Assembly: GCF_018861065.1 (NCBI RefSeq) | Contig: NZ_JAHKQO010000045.1 | Coordinates: forward strand, 1-64,000 | Length of the DNA: 64,000 bases | Reading direction: 5' to 3' | DNA from: Paraglaciecola arctica | Lineage (GTDB): Bacteria; Pseudomonadota; Gammaproteobacteria; Enterobacterales; Alteromonadaceae | Part shown: positions 7,605 through 16,543 of the stretch, piece after piece | How the letters are laid out: each line of letters begins with the position of its first letter | How positions within the stretch are numbered: the first letter of the stretch is position 1 | Made by a program: the position numbers and the translations under genes | The notes under the pieces: generated by a model | Told to the model about the DNA's origin: nothing | What the model saw: the letters and a program-made list of their open reading frames with translations, nothing else | Database searches by the model: none

Positions 7605-10115
7605 ATGAATAAAAATTCCAACAATAATCTCCCGCGTGCAAGTAGAGTATTCAAAAAAACACTATTAATGTCTGCGATTTTAGGTGCTCTAGGTACCACT
7701 AGCATTCATGCCCAAGAAAGTGACACTGCTGAGGCAGACGAGGGAGGCATTGAGCGAATTTTTGTCACGGCCTCAAAACGTCAAACAGGTTTACAACAAA
7801 CTCCAATAGCCGTCTCGGTAACCAGTGGCGAAACTGTAGAACAAGCCAAGGTGTTGGATATTGGTGATTTACAAGTGTTAGTGCCTACCTTAAGAGTGAC
7901 ACCACTGCAGCGTTCAATAAACACAGGTTTTTCTATTCGTGGCTTTGGTAACGGAACTAATAACACAGGTATAGAGCCTTCAGTAGGCGTATTCATTGAC
8001 GGTGTTTATCGTTCACGTGCCGCCGCTTTAATTGGTGACTTACCTAAATTACAACAGATTGAAGTATTAAGTGGCCCACAAAGCACTTTATTTGGTAAGA
8101 ATGCCTCTGCTGGTGTAATCAGTGTGCGTACTGGCGGACCATCGTATGATATGGAAGGCAAAGTGGAAGCCAGCATTGGCAATTACAACCAACAACTGGT
8201 TCGTGGTTACTTTTCAAATGGTATCACTGACAATTTAGCATTCAGTGTCTCTGGCGGTATGAATACCCGTGATGGTTATACCGACAGTATTTCTGGACTT
8301 GGAAAAATTAATGATCGAGATCGTTGGAATCTTCGTGGTCAACTTTTGTTTGAACCAACCGAAGACGCAACCTTCCGTTTTATTGCTGATTACAGTGAAA
8401 TTGACGAATCTTGCTGTACCACAGCTGGTTATGAAAATGGACCAACAGCCGCTGCTGTTCAGGCGCTTGGCGGATTAGTTACCTCTGATGAGGACCCATT
8501 TTCTTATGAATCTGCGCTAAATAACGATCCAACAAACTTTGTAGAAGACAGTGGAGTTTCGTTGCAAGCAGATATTGATTTTGATGGATTTACATTCACA
8601 TCAATTTCAGCCTACCGAATCAACGATTCTGGATTCAAAAATGATGTTGATTTTACTTCTTTGGACATACTTGTAGAAGAAGCCAACGTTGAAATTGACA
8701 CCTTTACTCAAGAATTCCGTTTAACCTCTACAGGTGATAGTAAACTGGATTGGATGGTGGGTGCGTTTTACTTCGACGAAAACGTAGATACCACTGGTGA
8801 CGTATTAACATACGGCACTATGGCCAGACCTTATTTTGATGTGTTGAATTCATTTACGCCTTCAACAAACGGACTATTTGATACCTTAGAAGCACTGTAC
8901 CCTGCACTTAACTCAGGGGATATTTTGGGCGCAGGCAGTACAATAGGTAATGACTTTATCCAAAAGAACGAAGCCTATTCATTATTTGTTAACTTTGATT
9001 ATCACATCACCGACGACTTTACTGCGACTTTAGGAGTAAGTTACACCAAAGATGAAAAAGACATTACCCTTGAGTCAGAAAATACCGACGCGCTTTCGCA
9101 GGTTGATTTCAACAATGACCTGACTGTTTATGGTGTGCCACTTTACCAAGTATTTATGGGCCAAGGAATGTCCGAAGCAGTTGCTTTAGGTACAGTTGAA
9201 GCGTTAAAAGCCTACCAATTTCAACCGCAAATGTTAGAACTACCAAATGACGCCGAAGCCAATTCTACTAGTGATGACAAAATCACTTGGTCGCTTCGTG
9301 GTGCCTATACTATTAACAAAAATGTGAACGTCTTCGCTACCGCAGCTACGGGTTTTAAAGCCTCATCATGGAATTTGTCTCGAGACTCACGTCCGTTCCC
9401 TTCTGACCAAGCCGCAATAGAAGCTATCCCTAGCTTACAATTACCTAACCAATCTTACGGTACACGTTATGCTGCTCCTGAAGAAGCAACTGTATATGAA
9501 TTAGGTATAAAATCTAACTTCTCAAACGTATCGTTTAACGCCACAATTTTTGACCAAACTATCGAAGGTTTCCAATCAAGTACCTTCTTAGGAACAGGTT
9601 ATGTGTTGTCTAATGCGGGTGAACAAAATACTCGAGGCATCGAATTCGACTCAACTTTCCGAGCGACAGATGAAATAACCTTAACGCTAGCGGGTACTTT
9701 CTTAGACCCCGAATATGTATCATTTGTTGGTGGACAGGATGAAAATGGCCCGGCTGATTTATCTGGTACCCAAGTTCCAGGTATTCATGAGCAAAGTATT
9801 GTTGCTGGTGCTAAATATGACTTTGAGTTTGACAACGGAATGTACGGATATGTGCGTGCCGATTATATCTATGAAAGCGAAACTCGAGTGGTAGGTAATA
9901 TAAACCCAGATGTTACCCGTGAAGTTAACACCCTAAACCTTAGTACGGGTCTGAACTTTGAAAACGGCGTCACTCTGCAGTTTTACGTGCGTAACGTAAC
10001 GAATGATGAATATTTCCTTTCAGCGTTCCCACGTCCAATTCAAACTGGAAGCATACAAGTTTATCCAAATCAGCCAAGAACATTTGGCGCAAGTATCTCT
10101 TACATGTTTGAATAA
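7605..10115 (+). CDS. TonB-dependent outer-membrane receptor 2
   Basis: An 836-residue paralogue of the receptor upstream. It has an N-terminal signal peptide with a basic start and a hydrophobic core ending near TTSIHA, a TonB-box-like IERIFVTASKR, a plug domain (about 55-170; FSIRGFGNGTN, VFIDGVYRSR, QSTLFGKNAS) and a barrel ending SISYMFE, where the last residue is Glu after Phe rather than a terminal aromatic. The vicinal Cys pair recurs at 270-271 (DESCCT). Sequence identity is clear in the plug and falls in the extracellular loops, so the two may take related but different cargoes. It has its own promoter and terminator. Confidence 0.95.
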   Translation: MNKNSNNNLPRASRVFKKTLLMSAILGALGTTSIHAQESDTAEADEGGIERIFVTASKRQTGLQQTPIAVSVTSGETVEQAKVLDIGDLQVLVPTLRVTPLQRSINTGFSIRGFGNGTNNTGIEPSVGVFIDGVYRSRAAALIGDLPKLQQIEVLSGPQSTLFGKNASAGVISVRTGGPSYDMEGKVEASIGNYNQQLVRGYFSNGITDNLAFSVSGGMNTRDGYTDSISGLGKINDRDRWNLRGQLLFEPTEDATFRFIADYSEIDESCCTTAGYENGPTAAAVQALGGLVTSDEDPFSYESALNNDPTNFVEDSGVSLQADIDFDGFTFTSISAYRINDSGFKNDVDFTSLDILVEEANVEIDTFTQEFRLTSTGDSKLDWMVGAFYFDENVDTTGDVLTYGTMARPYFDVLNSFTPSTNGLFDTLEALYPALNSGDILGAGSTIGNDFIQKNEAYSLFVNFDYHITDDFTATLGVSYTKDEKDITLESENTDALSQVDFNNDLTVYGVPLYQVFMGQGMSEAVALGTVEALKAYQFQPQMLELPNDAEANSTSDDKITWSLRGAYTINKNVNVFATAATGFKASSWNLSRDSRPFPSDQAAIEAIPSLQLPNQSYGTRYAAPEEATVYELGIKSNFSNVSFNATIFDQTIEGFQSSTFLGTGYVLSNAGEQNTRGIEFDSTFRATDEITLTLAGTFLDPEYVSFVGGQDENGPADLSGTQVPGIHEQSIVAGAKYDFEFDNGMYGYVRADYIYESETRVVGNINPDVTREVNTLNLSTGLNFENGVTLQFYVRNVTNDEYFLSAFPRPIQTGSIQVYPNQPRTFGASISYMFE

Positions 10116-10144
10116 GTACCCAAACAGAAAAACTAGAAAAGCCT

Positions 10145-10168
10145 AAGCCGGCATTTTGCCGGCTTTTT
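10145..10168 (+). terminator. Rho-independent terminator after receptor 2
   Basis: Perfect stem AAGCCGGC/GCCGGCTT with an ATTTT loop and a run of five T. It has the same stem as the terminator after receptor 1. Confidence 0.92.
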
Positions 10169-10332
10169 CGTTTGTACTACATATTTAAACTTTCAACAAC
10201 TTAAGTTATAAACCATCACCCCTTGTTTAGATAACACTAAACAGCGTTCAATTAATGCCGTCCTCTCTCCCTGCATATAAGCATCTAAACTAGCGCATTG
10301 TCTATCACACTGCCTCTTTTGTATTTACTACT

Positions 10333-10365
10333 TGTTCGCTATGTGTTCGCCAAGTGTCCGGTCGC
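10333..10365 (+). promoter_or_regulatory. Tandem 11-bp repeats, candidate upstream activator site
   Basis: Three head-to-tail units, TGTTCGCTATG, TGTTCGCCAAG and TGTCCGGTCGC, lie about 55-85 bp upstream of the sigma-54 promoter. This is a normal place for binding of an NtrC-type activator. The regulator encoded by the fifth gene of this operon is the obvious candidate ligand. The rest of the 10169-10418 gap shows no ORF or other structure. Confidence 0.45.
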
Positions 10366-10418
10366 CACTAACGCCCACAAAAAAAACGCAAACCATTGTT
10401 ATAAATGACTATTTTTAG

Positions 10419-10435
10419 TTGGCAAGGCTTTTGCA
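10419..10435 (+). promoter_or_regulatory. Sigma-54 (-24/-12) promoter of the ABC exporter/two-component operon
   Basis: TTGGCAAGGCTTTTGCA matches the sigma-54 consensus, with GG at 10421-10422 and GC at 10433-10434, exactly ten bases between them. Transcription should begin near 10446, giving a leader of about 58 nt to the first gene. The operon itself encodes a sigma-54 activator and its kinase, which supports autoregulation. Confidence 0.85.
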
Positions 10436-10504
10436 AAACATGACTTAGAGCATAAAAATTTATGAAAAACATCGGTAACTGATAAAAAGTTTGAGGGCAA
10501 TACA

Positions 10505-11782
10505 GTGAATATGCGAAGTACATCGGGACAAGATAGAGTCATAGAAAAAGCCACTATGCCTTATAAAAAAACAATAGTGAGCATTGCTTTGTTGCTAGTA
10601 GTTGTTATCGCATTGGTTTATGTGTGGCCTAGTTTGTCTCGGCTTTTTAACGCTGACCAAACCATATCTCAATCACAATTACGCTTTGCTAAAGTGCAAA
10701 TCGGCGACTTACAGCGTGACGTTTCAGTACAAGGAAAAGTCATTGCAGCCAATAGCCCAACAGTATTCGCCCCTTCATCTGGTATTGTGAGCTTAGAAAT
10801 TAAAGCGGGAGATAAAGTACAACAAGGGCAAGTATTGGCTTCAATTTACAGCCCCGAATTGACAAACCAACTCTCACAAGAAGAATCAACCTATGAACAA
10901 TTAGGCATAGAGGTAGGCCGTCATAAAATTCAAATTAAGAGTTCGCTACTTAACAATCAACAAGCCATAGAACTTGCGTTAGTCAATTTAGAAGCATCCA
11001 AAGTAGAAAAAAATCGCGCGGAATTAAGTATTCAGGACTCGTTGATCAGTCAACGAGAACTAGAAGAAAAAGTTGCGGTGTTTAAACGTGCCGACCTTGC
11101 GTATCGCCACGCATTACAAAATCATCAATTACAAAAAGAAACCATGGAGTTCGACCTCAAAAGCAAACAATCCCAACTCGAACGTCAGGAATTTGTAGTA
11201 ACAGACCTACGTAGGCAAGTGAAAAATTTGTCTATCACCTCTCCTACCAGTGGAATCATCGGTAGTGTCAACATACGTGAAAAAGACACGGTTGCGCTCA
11301 ATGCGCCCCTTCTTACCATTATTGACCTGAGCATTTTTGAAGTGGAAGTCATGATCCCCGAAAACTATGCAGATGATTTAGGCATTGGTCTTAAAACAGA
11401 AATAAATTTCAACGGCCAAACTCACCTAGGTGAGGTGACCGCTATTTCACCAGAAGTATTTGAAGGACAGGTAGTTGGCCGTATCCGTTTCGAAAAATCT
11501 GACGTAGCAGGGTTACGCCAAAATCAAAGAGTCACGGCCAGGGTGTTAATTGAATCGAAAGAAAACGTACTTAAGGTAAAACGAGGCGCATTTGTTGAAT
11601 CAGGTGGCGGACGTATCGCATATGTCGTCAACAATCAAAGTGCCCGCAAACGCAGTATTCAGCTAGGCGCCAGAAGCATAGGCGAAGTGGAAGTGTTAAG
11701 CGGCCTCGAACAGGGAGATGAAATCATCATATCGAGTATTTCCCAATTTAACGCAAGCGAATTAATCAATATTACTAATTAA
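10505..11782 (+). CDS. HlyD/MacA-like periplasmic adaptor of an ABC exporter
   Basis: A 425-residue membrane-fusion protein. One N-terminal membrane anchor (about residues 22-40, rich in Ile/Leu/Val) is followed by a biotinyl-lipoyl-like strand block (VFAPSSGIVSLEIKAGDKVQ), a long coiled-coil hairpin (about 115-240) and a second lipoyl half (ITSPTSGIIGSVNIREKD), then beta-barrel domains. It should bridge the inner-membrane permeases below to an outer-membrane channel. The GTG start at 10505 is chosen because GAGGG lies seven bases upstream; ATG at 10511 is the alternative. It is the first gene of a six-gene sigma-54 operon. The exported substrate is unknown. Confidence 0.9.
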   Translation: MNMRSTSGQDRVIEKATMPYKKTIVSIALLLVVVIALVYVWPSLSRLFNADQTISQSQLRFAKVQIGDLQRDVSVQGKVIAANSPTVFAPSSGIVSLEIKAGDKVQQGQVLASIYSPELTNQLSQEESTYEQLGIEVGRHKIQIKSSLLNNQQAIELALVNLEASKVEKNRAELSIQDSLISQRELEEKVAVFKRADLAYRHALQNHQLQKETMEFDLKSKQSQLERQEFVVTDLRRQVKNLSITSPTSGIIGSVNIREKDTVALNAPLLTIIDLSIFEVEVMIPENYADDLGIGLKTEINFNGQTHLGEVTAISPEVFEGQVVGRIRFEKSDVAGLRQNQRVTARVLIESKENVLKVKRGAFVESGGGRIAYVVNNQSARKRSIQLGARSIGEVEVLSGLEQGDEIIISSISQFNASELINITN

Positions 11783-11807
11783 TCACAATGATGGCAGGAG
11801 AACTTAC

Positions 11808-12509
11808 ATGTTAAAAATGGAAAACGTTAGCAAAATTTATCGTACCAACTTAATCGAAACCCATGCGTTGCGTAAAGTTGACTTGCACATCGGAGCCGGC
11901 GAATTTGTGTCAGTAACCGGACCTTCAGGGTCAGGTAAAACCACTTTTTTGAACTTAGCGGGCTTGCTAGAAACCTTTGAAGAAGGCGACTTTTATTTAG
12001 ATGGTCAAAACGTTAAAGGTTTAAACGACAATCAACTTTCAGAGCTAAGAAATGAAAAAATAGGCTTCATTTTTCAAAGTTTTAACCTTTTGCAAGAATT
12101 ACCTCTATTTGACAATGTAGATGTCCCACTACGTTATCGAGGTTTTAACGCCAAAGAACGCAAAGACCGTATCGAAAATGCCCTAGAAATTGTTGGTTTA
12201 TCGTCACGTATGCAACACCTTCCTACGCAACTTTCAGGAGGGCAACAACAACGTGTTGCCATCGCTAGGGCTATTGCAGGGCAACCCAAATTTTTGCTTG
12301 CAGATGAACCGACCGGTAATTTGGACTCATTGATGGCGCAGCAAGTTATGGAGCTGCTAGAAAAAATTAATCAACAAGGCACCACCATTATTATGGTGAC
12401 TCATGATGATCAACTTGCCCGCAGAGCACATCGCAATATCCAGATATTTGACGGTCAGGTTAGTGACTTAGCCCAAGATCAAACCGACGTATTAATTAAA
12501 TCAGAATAG
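11808..12509 (+). CDS. ABC transporter ATPase, MacB/LolD type
   Basis: A 233-residue ATP-binding subunit. Walker A GPSGSGKT is at 38-45, the signature LSGGQQQRVAIARA near 143-156, Walker B FLLADEPTGNLDS right after it, and a His switch occurs in VTHDD. The TGNLDS block is typical of the LolD/MacB/FtsE branch that works with FtsX-fold permeases, which are the next two genes. It would power mechanotransmission from cytoplasm to periplasm rather than classical membrane transport. The gap to the adaptor gene is 25 bp and to the permease 9 bp. Confidence 0.95.
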   Translation: MLKMENVSKIYRTNLIETHALRKVDLHIGAGEFVSVTGPSGSGKTTFLNLAGLLETFEEGDFYLDGQNVKGLNDNQLSELRNEKIGFIFQSFNLLQELPLFDNVDVPLRYRGFNAKERKDRIENALEIVGLSSRMQHLPTQLSGGQQQRVAIARAIAGQPKFLLADEPTGNLDSLMAQQVMELLEKINQQGTTIIMVTHDDQLARRAHRNIQIFDGQVSDLAQDQTDVLIKSE

Positions 12510-12518
12510 GAGCCTAAA

Positions 12519-13874
12519 ATGTTTGCCTATAATCTAAAGTTGGCTTTTAAAAGCCTCAACGATAGACCTTCCTTGACTATTCTGATGGTAGCGGCCATAG
12601 CCGTCGGTCTGGGTTTATTTATGACTATGTTAACCTTAAGTCACCAAGCTGGGAAAATACCCATGCCACACATCAGTAAACAGATTCATTTGGTGCAATT
12701 AGACAATCGCGAAGTGACAGCGGATGAAGCGGAAAATTTCAACCAGATGGTAGATCTCACCTACCAAGATACTCAAAATTTACTCAAGCTACCTAGCGCA
12801 GGTGTAGAACAAACTTTAGCATGGAATACCAATGGTATTTTAAATGTCGAAGAGCAAGAAATTCAGCCACAACGTTCGTCAGTAGTGGCAACAAATCAGG
12901 CGTTTTTTACCATGTTCGAAGTGCCATTTTTATATGGCGAAGGTTGGGATAGCGATGCTGATCAATTTTCTCAAGCGGTCATTGTATTAAGTAAAAAAAG
13001 CAACGACTATTTGTTTGGTGGCATCAACAGTGTAGGTAAACAAGTGCGACTAAACACTCATGTGTTAACCGTTATAGGTGTACTAGACGACTGGTTTTTA
13101 GCGAGAAAATTCTATGACCGCAGTTATTATCAAGCTTGGCCCGACCAAGCATTTATTCCCAGTAATTTTGCGTTTGATAGCGACTTACCCCGTAACGCCC
13201 GATTTGACTGTTGGTCAACTACCACTAATCCAGGTAAATTTCGCACTAACTACCTAACTGAATTAAAAACCTCTGAATGTGCATGGATCACCTTCTGGGC
13301 GAAACTTCCCAACCATAATTTGGAGGACTATAAAACCCAGCTTGGTCAATATATCGACTCCCAAAAACGTCTAGGTCGTTTTCCCCGGGAAAACCAATAT
13401 TTTTTAACCAACATAAACGATCAACTTGAGGTGATTAGTAACATGATCGGAAGAGAGCAAATGCTCGGTGTAATCAGTTATATGTTTTTCGCAGTGTGTC
13501 TAATTAACGCGGTCAGTATCTTACTGGCCAAGTTTATGCGTCGTACCAAAGAAGTCAGCTTACGTAGAGCGTTAGGCGCTAAAAAGCGCACTATTTTGCA
13601 GCAGCATCTAATCGAAGTAGTTTTTATTGGCATCATTGGCGGATTATTCGGCATTTTGTTCAGCTACATTGGTTTGCAAGCCATGTTGCGAGTCAGTTTG
13701 TACGCAAGTGATTACGTACGCACTGCCGCAGACCTCATGCCTTATCACCAGATGGACTGGGAAATGATAATGATGGCATTTACTGTATCAGTTAGCTGTA
13801 CCCTACTAGTGGGTTTATATCCGATATGGCGCATTTGTAATGTTTCGCCAGCCAGTCAACTAAAAGCTCAATGA
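12519..13874 (+). CDS. MacB/FtsX-type ABC permease 1
   Basis: A 451-residue permease with the FtsX fold: one transmembrane helix near 20-40, a large periplasmic MacB-core domain (about 45-300), and three C-terminal helices with the family motif TKEVSLRRALGAKKRTI at about 345-361, followed by a conserved hydrophobic pair. Unlike E. coli MacB, the ATPase is a separate chain. It probably pairs with the second permease as a heterodimer. No substrate can be assigned; members with a dedicated two-component system often export antimicrobial peptides or envelope-active compounds. Confidence 0.9.
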   Translation: MFAYNLKLAFKSLNDRPSLTILMVAAIAVGLGLFMTMLTLSHQAGKIPMPHISKQIHLVQLDNREVTADEAENFNQMVDLTYQDTQNLLKLPSAGVEQTLAWNTNGILNVEEQEIQPQRSSVVATNQAFFTMFEVPFLYGEGWDSDADQFSQAVIVLSKKSNDYLFGGINSVGKQVRLNTHVLTVIGVLDDWFLARKFYDRSYYQAWPDQAFIPSNFAFDSDLPRNARFDCWSTTTNPGKFRTNYLTELKTSECAWITFWAKLPNHNLEDYKTQLGQYIDSQKRLGRFPRENQYFLTNINDQLEVISNMIGREQMLGVISYMFFAVCLINAVSILLAKFMRRTKEVSLRRALGAKKRTILQQHLIEVVFIGIIGGLFGILFSYIGLQAMLRVSLYASDYVRTAADLMPYHQMDWEMIMMAFTVSVSCTLLVGLYPIWRICNVSPASQLKAQ

Positions 13875-13953
13875 TTGATTTATCTCTTTACTTTTCCTCT
13901 TTATACAGACTGCTAGTTGATTCACTAGCAGCAACAAAAATTAGGTGAACAAA

Positions 13954-15171
13954 ATGGAAATTAAACCCATATTTTTAAGTATCAAACACAACAAAGCCAT
14001 AGCAATGTTAGTGATTATCCAAGTAGCAATCACACTTACCGTGTTGAGCGGATCGCTATTAATGACAACTTCAACCCTAAAAGAATGGAACTTACCTTCA
14101 GGTATTCCTCACAATAATATTATCTCTGCAGTCCCGGAGTTTTATGACTTGGAGGTTGACGTTCGTCAAAGTTTGGTAGACGACTTAGCACGAATAGAAG
14201 CAATAACAGAGGTAATCAATGTCAGTCCCGTTACTCAGCGGCCTTTTGACGCTCAAGGTATCCAAACAATCTATCTTGAAGCATCAGCCGAAGCCCAAGA
14301 ATACGAAACGAATATATTTACTGGAGATGCCAATTTACCTGAAGTATTGCAGCTATCGCTAATTGAAGGACGCTTTTTTAGGGAAGATGAAATTGTAGTA
14401 GGTCAGCGAGATGAACTACCTGCCATGCCACCTATAGTCATGATTAGCGAAGCTATGGCAAAGGTGTTATTTCCGGATAACAACGCCCTCGGTCAAACCA
14501 TTTGGTTGGAAAAAGGTGCGGCCCCCGCAGAAATAATAGGCATATATAGCAACTTTATGAATGGTGAAAACCTCAACTATTTTGGTCAGTCCTATCGAAC
14601 CATATTACAACCACTTGTAACTTGGCAAAACCGTGCCGATCCTAGTTATCTAATACGAGTCGAAGATGGCATGGCCGATGGATTGCTCGAAACCATACGT
14701 AATCAACTCTACAAAGTGGACGGGCGTTATGTTAATCGCGTAGAGGTATTAACACGCACGCAAAAACGCATGTATGATGGCCGCGGTAGCCATGCAATTA
14801 TGTTGTTGGTGATAAGCTCAGTATTGTTACTCATTACCGCATTTGGCATGGCTGGACTGGTTTCGTTTTTAGTCACTCAAAGACAAAAACAAATTGGTAC
14901 TAGGCGCGCATTAGGCGCCAAAAAATGGGATGTGGTTCGTTATTTCATGTTAGAAAACGGGGTACTCACCACGATAGGAATAGTGATAGGTTTAGTGTTG
15001 AGTATTGCATTTGCATTTGTGCTGACTGAAGATAGTGGTGTCAATATTCTTGATATGAGTTATATTTTCGCCACTGCATTTTTTATCATATTGGTCAATC
15101 AGTTAGCTGTATATCTACCGGCAAAAAAAGCAGCCAACGTGGCGCCTGCGATTGTCACTAGATCAGCATAA
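13954..15171 (+). CDS. MacB/FtsX-type ABC permease 2
   Basis: A 405-residue second FtsX-fold permease: N-terminal helix (about 15-35), periplasmic core, and three C-terminal helices with QKQIGTRRALGAKKWDV near 310. I start at ATG 13954 because AGGTGA lies five bases before it; the in-frame GTG at 13945 is part of that ribosome-binding site and would add only three residues. The 79-bp gap after permease 1 holds no terminator. Its periplasmic domain is clearly different from that of permease 1, consistent with a heterodimeric transporter. Its end lies 16 bp before the regulator start used here. Confidence 0.88.
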   Translation: MEIKPIFLSIKHNKAIAMLVIIQVAITLTVLSGSLLMTTSTLKEWNLPSGIPHNNIISAVPEFYDLEVDVRQSLVDDLARIEAITEVINVSPVTQRPFDAQGIQTIYLEASAEAQEYETNIFTGDANLPEVLQLSLIEGRFFREDEIVVGQRDELPAMPPIVMISEAMAKVLFPDNNALGQTIWLEKGAAPAEIIGIYSNFMNGENLNYFGQSYRTILQPLVTWQNRADPSYLIRVEDGMADGLLETIRNQLYKVDGRYVNRVEVLTRTQKRMYDGRGSHAIMLLVISSVLLLITAFGMAGLVSFLVTQRQKQIGTRRALGAKKWDVVRYFMLENGVLTTIGIVIGLVLSIAFAFVLTEDSGVNILDMSYIFATAFFIILVNQLAVYLPAKKAANVAPAIVTRSA

Positions 15172-15187
15172 GAGTATCCGTAAAGAC

Positions 15188-16528
15188 ATGAAAGCCAACA
15201 TTCTCATCATCGACGACAATCAAGATATTGTCCAAGCATTGCAGGTATTGTTTACTATCAATAACATGCAATGCGGCTTGGCCTATTCGCCACAAGACGG
15301 CTTAGCAATGCTGCAACAACATCATTTTGATTTGATCATCCAAGACATGAACTTTACTGCTGATACCACGTCAGGTGAAGAAGGCATGCAGTTGTTTAAC
15401 GATATACGCCAAATCAATCCAGATATTCCGATTATATTAATCACTGCGTGGACGCATCTTGAAACAGCCGTCGAACTAGTTAAATCAGGTGCTGCCGACT
15501 ACCTAGCCAAACCTTGGAATGATGACAAATTATTAATCACAGTGAATAATTTACTGGAACTAAATGAACTTCAAGACCAGCAACGGCAAAGTGCAAAACG
15601 CAAACAAAACCAACAAATACAGTTAGAACAGCAGTACAACTTATGTGGCATGCAATTTCGCAGCGACGCCATGCTACAACTATTACAAATGGCCACCCAA
15701 GTTGCCGCAGCAGATGTGCCGATATTAATAACCGGACCTAATGGCTCGGGTAAAGAAAAAATAGCTGAAGTAGTTCAAGCTAACTCTAGCTGTAAAAATG
15801 GGCCTTTTATAAAGGTCAACGTAGGCGCCCTGTCCCAAGACCTGCTCGAAGCCGAACTTTTTGGTGCTGAAGCTGGTAGTTATACGGGTGCCAACAAAAC
15901 ACGAATCGGTCGCTTTGAGAGGGCCAATGGCGGAACATTGTTTTTGGATGAAATAGGTAATTTGTCCATACAAGGCCAAGCCAAGTTATTGCGAGTATTA
16001 GAAACCGGTGAATTTGAACGTATTGGTGGCAGTCAAAGCATTAAGGTGTCAGTCAGGATCATCAGCGCCACCAATACTGATATTCCAAAAGCGATACAAA
16101 ACGGTAGTTTCAGAGAAGATTTGTACTACAGACTCAATGTCATCAACTTAAAGTTAGCACCATTAAATGAACGTAAAGAGGATATTTTCCCTTTAGTTGA
16201 CACTTTACTCCAAGGTGATTATCAACTCAGCTCAGCAAGCCGAGAGATGTTATTAATCCATGATTGGCCTGGCAATATAAGGGAGTTATTGAACACTATA
16301 AAACGTGCGCAGCTTTTATGTGTCGACGGCATCATAACCGAACAACATTTAGGCATAGAGTTAATAAAAACAAACAAACTTAGCCCCAAAGAAGACGTCA
16401 CCGAACAAGACGTAGTGACCGCAATTAGATCATCAAGTGGTGTCATTTCAGATGCAGCCAAATCACTAGGTTTAAGCCGCTCCGCGTTTTATAGACGTAT
16501 GAAGAAGTTTGATATAAAAGATGTATAA
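15188..16528 (+). CDS. Sigma-54-dependent response regulator (NtrC family)
   Basis: A 446-residue regulator. The receiver domain starts with ANILIIDDNQD and has its phosphoacceptor Asp at 53. The central AAA+ domain has Walker A GPNGSGKE and the sigma-54 contact loop GSYTGA at 230-235 (usual GAFTGA). A Fis-type helix-turn-helix ends the protein (SDAAKSLGLSRSAFYRRMKK). ATG 15188 is chosen because the receiver begins right after it; an upstream in-frame TTG at 15152 would overlap the permease. It should activate the sigma-54 promoter at 10419 when phosphorylated by the next gene's kinase. Confidence 0.92.
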   Translation: MKANILIIDDNQDIVQALQVLFTINNMQCGLAYSPQDGLAMLQQHHFDLIIQDMNFTADTTSGEEGMQLFNDIRQINPDIPIILITAWTHLETAVELVKSGAADYLAKPWNDDKLLITVNNLLELNELQDQQRQSAKRKQNQQIQLEQQYNLCGMQFRSDAMLQLLQMATQVAAADVPILITGPNGSGKEKIAEVVQANSSCKNGPFIKVNVGALSQDLLEAELFGAEAGSYTGANKTRIGRFERANGGTLFLDEIGNLSIQGQAKLLRVLETGEFERIGGSQSIKVSVRIISATNTDIPKAIQNGSFREDLYYRLNVINLKLAPLNERKEDIFPLVDTLLQGDYQLSSASREMLLIHDWPGNIRELLNTIKRAQLLCVDGIITEQHLGIELIKTNKLSPKEDVTEQDVVTAIRSSSGVISDAAKSLGLSRSAFYRRMKKFDIKDV

Positions 16529-16543
16529 AGGCATTCGAACACA

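Noticed and set aside
7387-7608. 73-residue open frame between the two receptors
   Set aside because: It runs through the conserved promoter/operator unit, has no ribosome-binding site and no recognisable sequence.
15152-15187. Upstream TTG start for the sigma-54 regulator
   Set aside because: It overlaps the permease gene, lacks a ribosome-binding site, and adds 12 residues before a receiver that naturally starts at ATG 15188.
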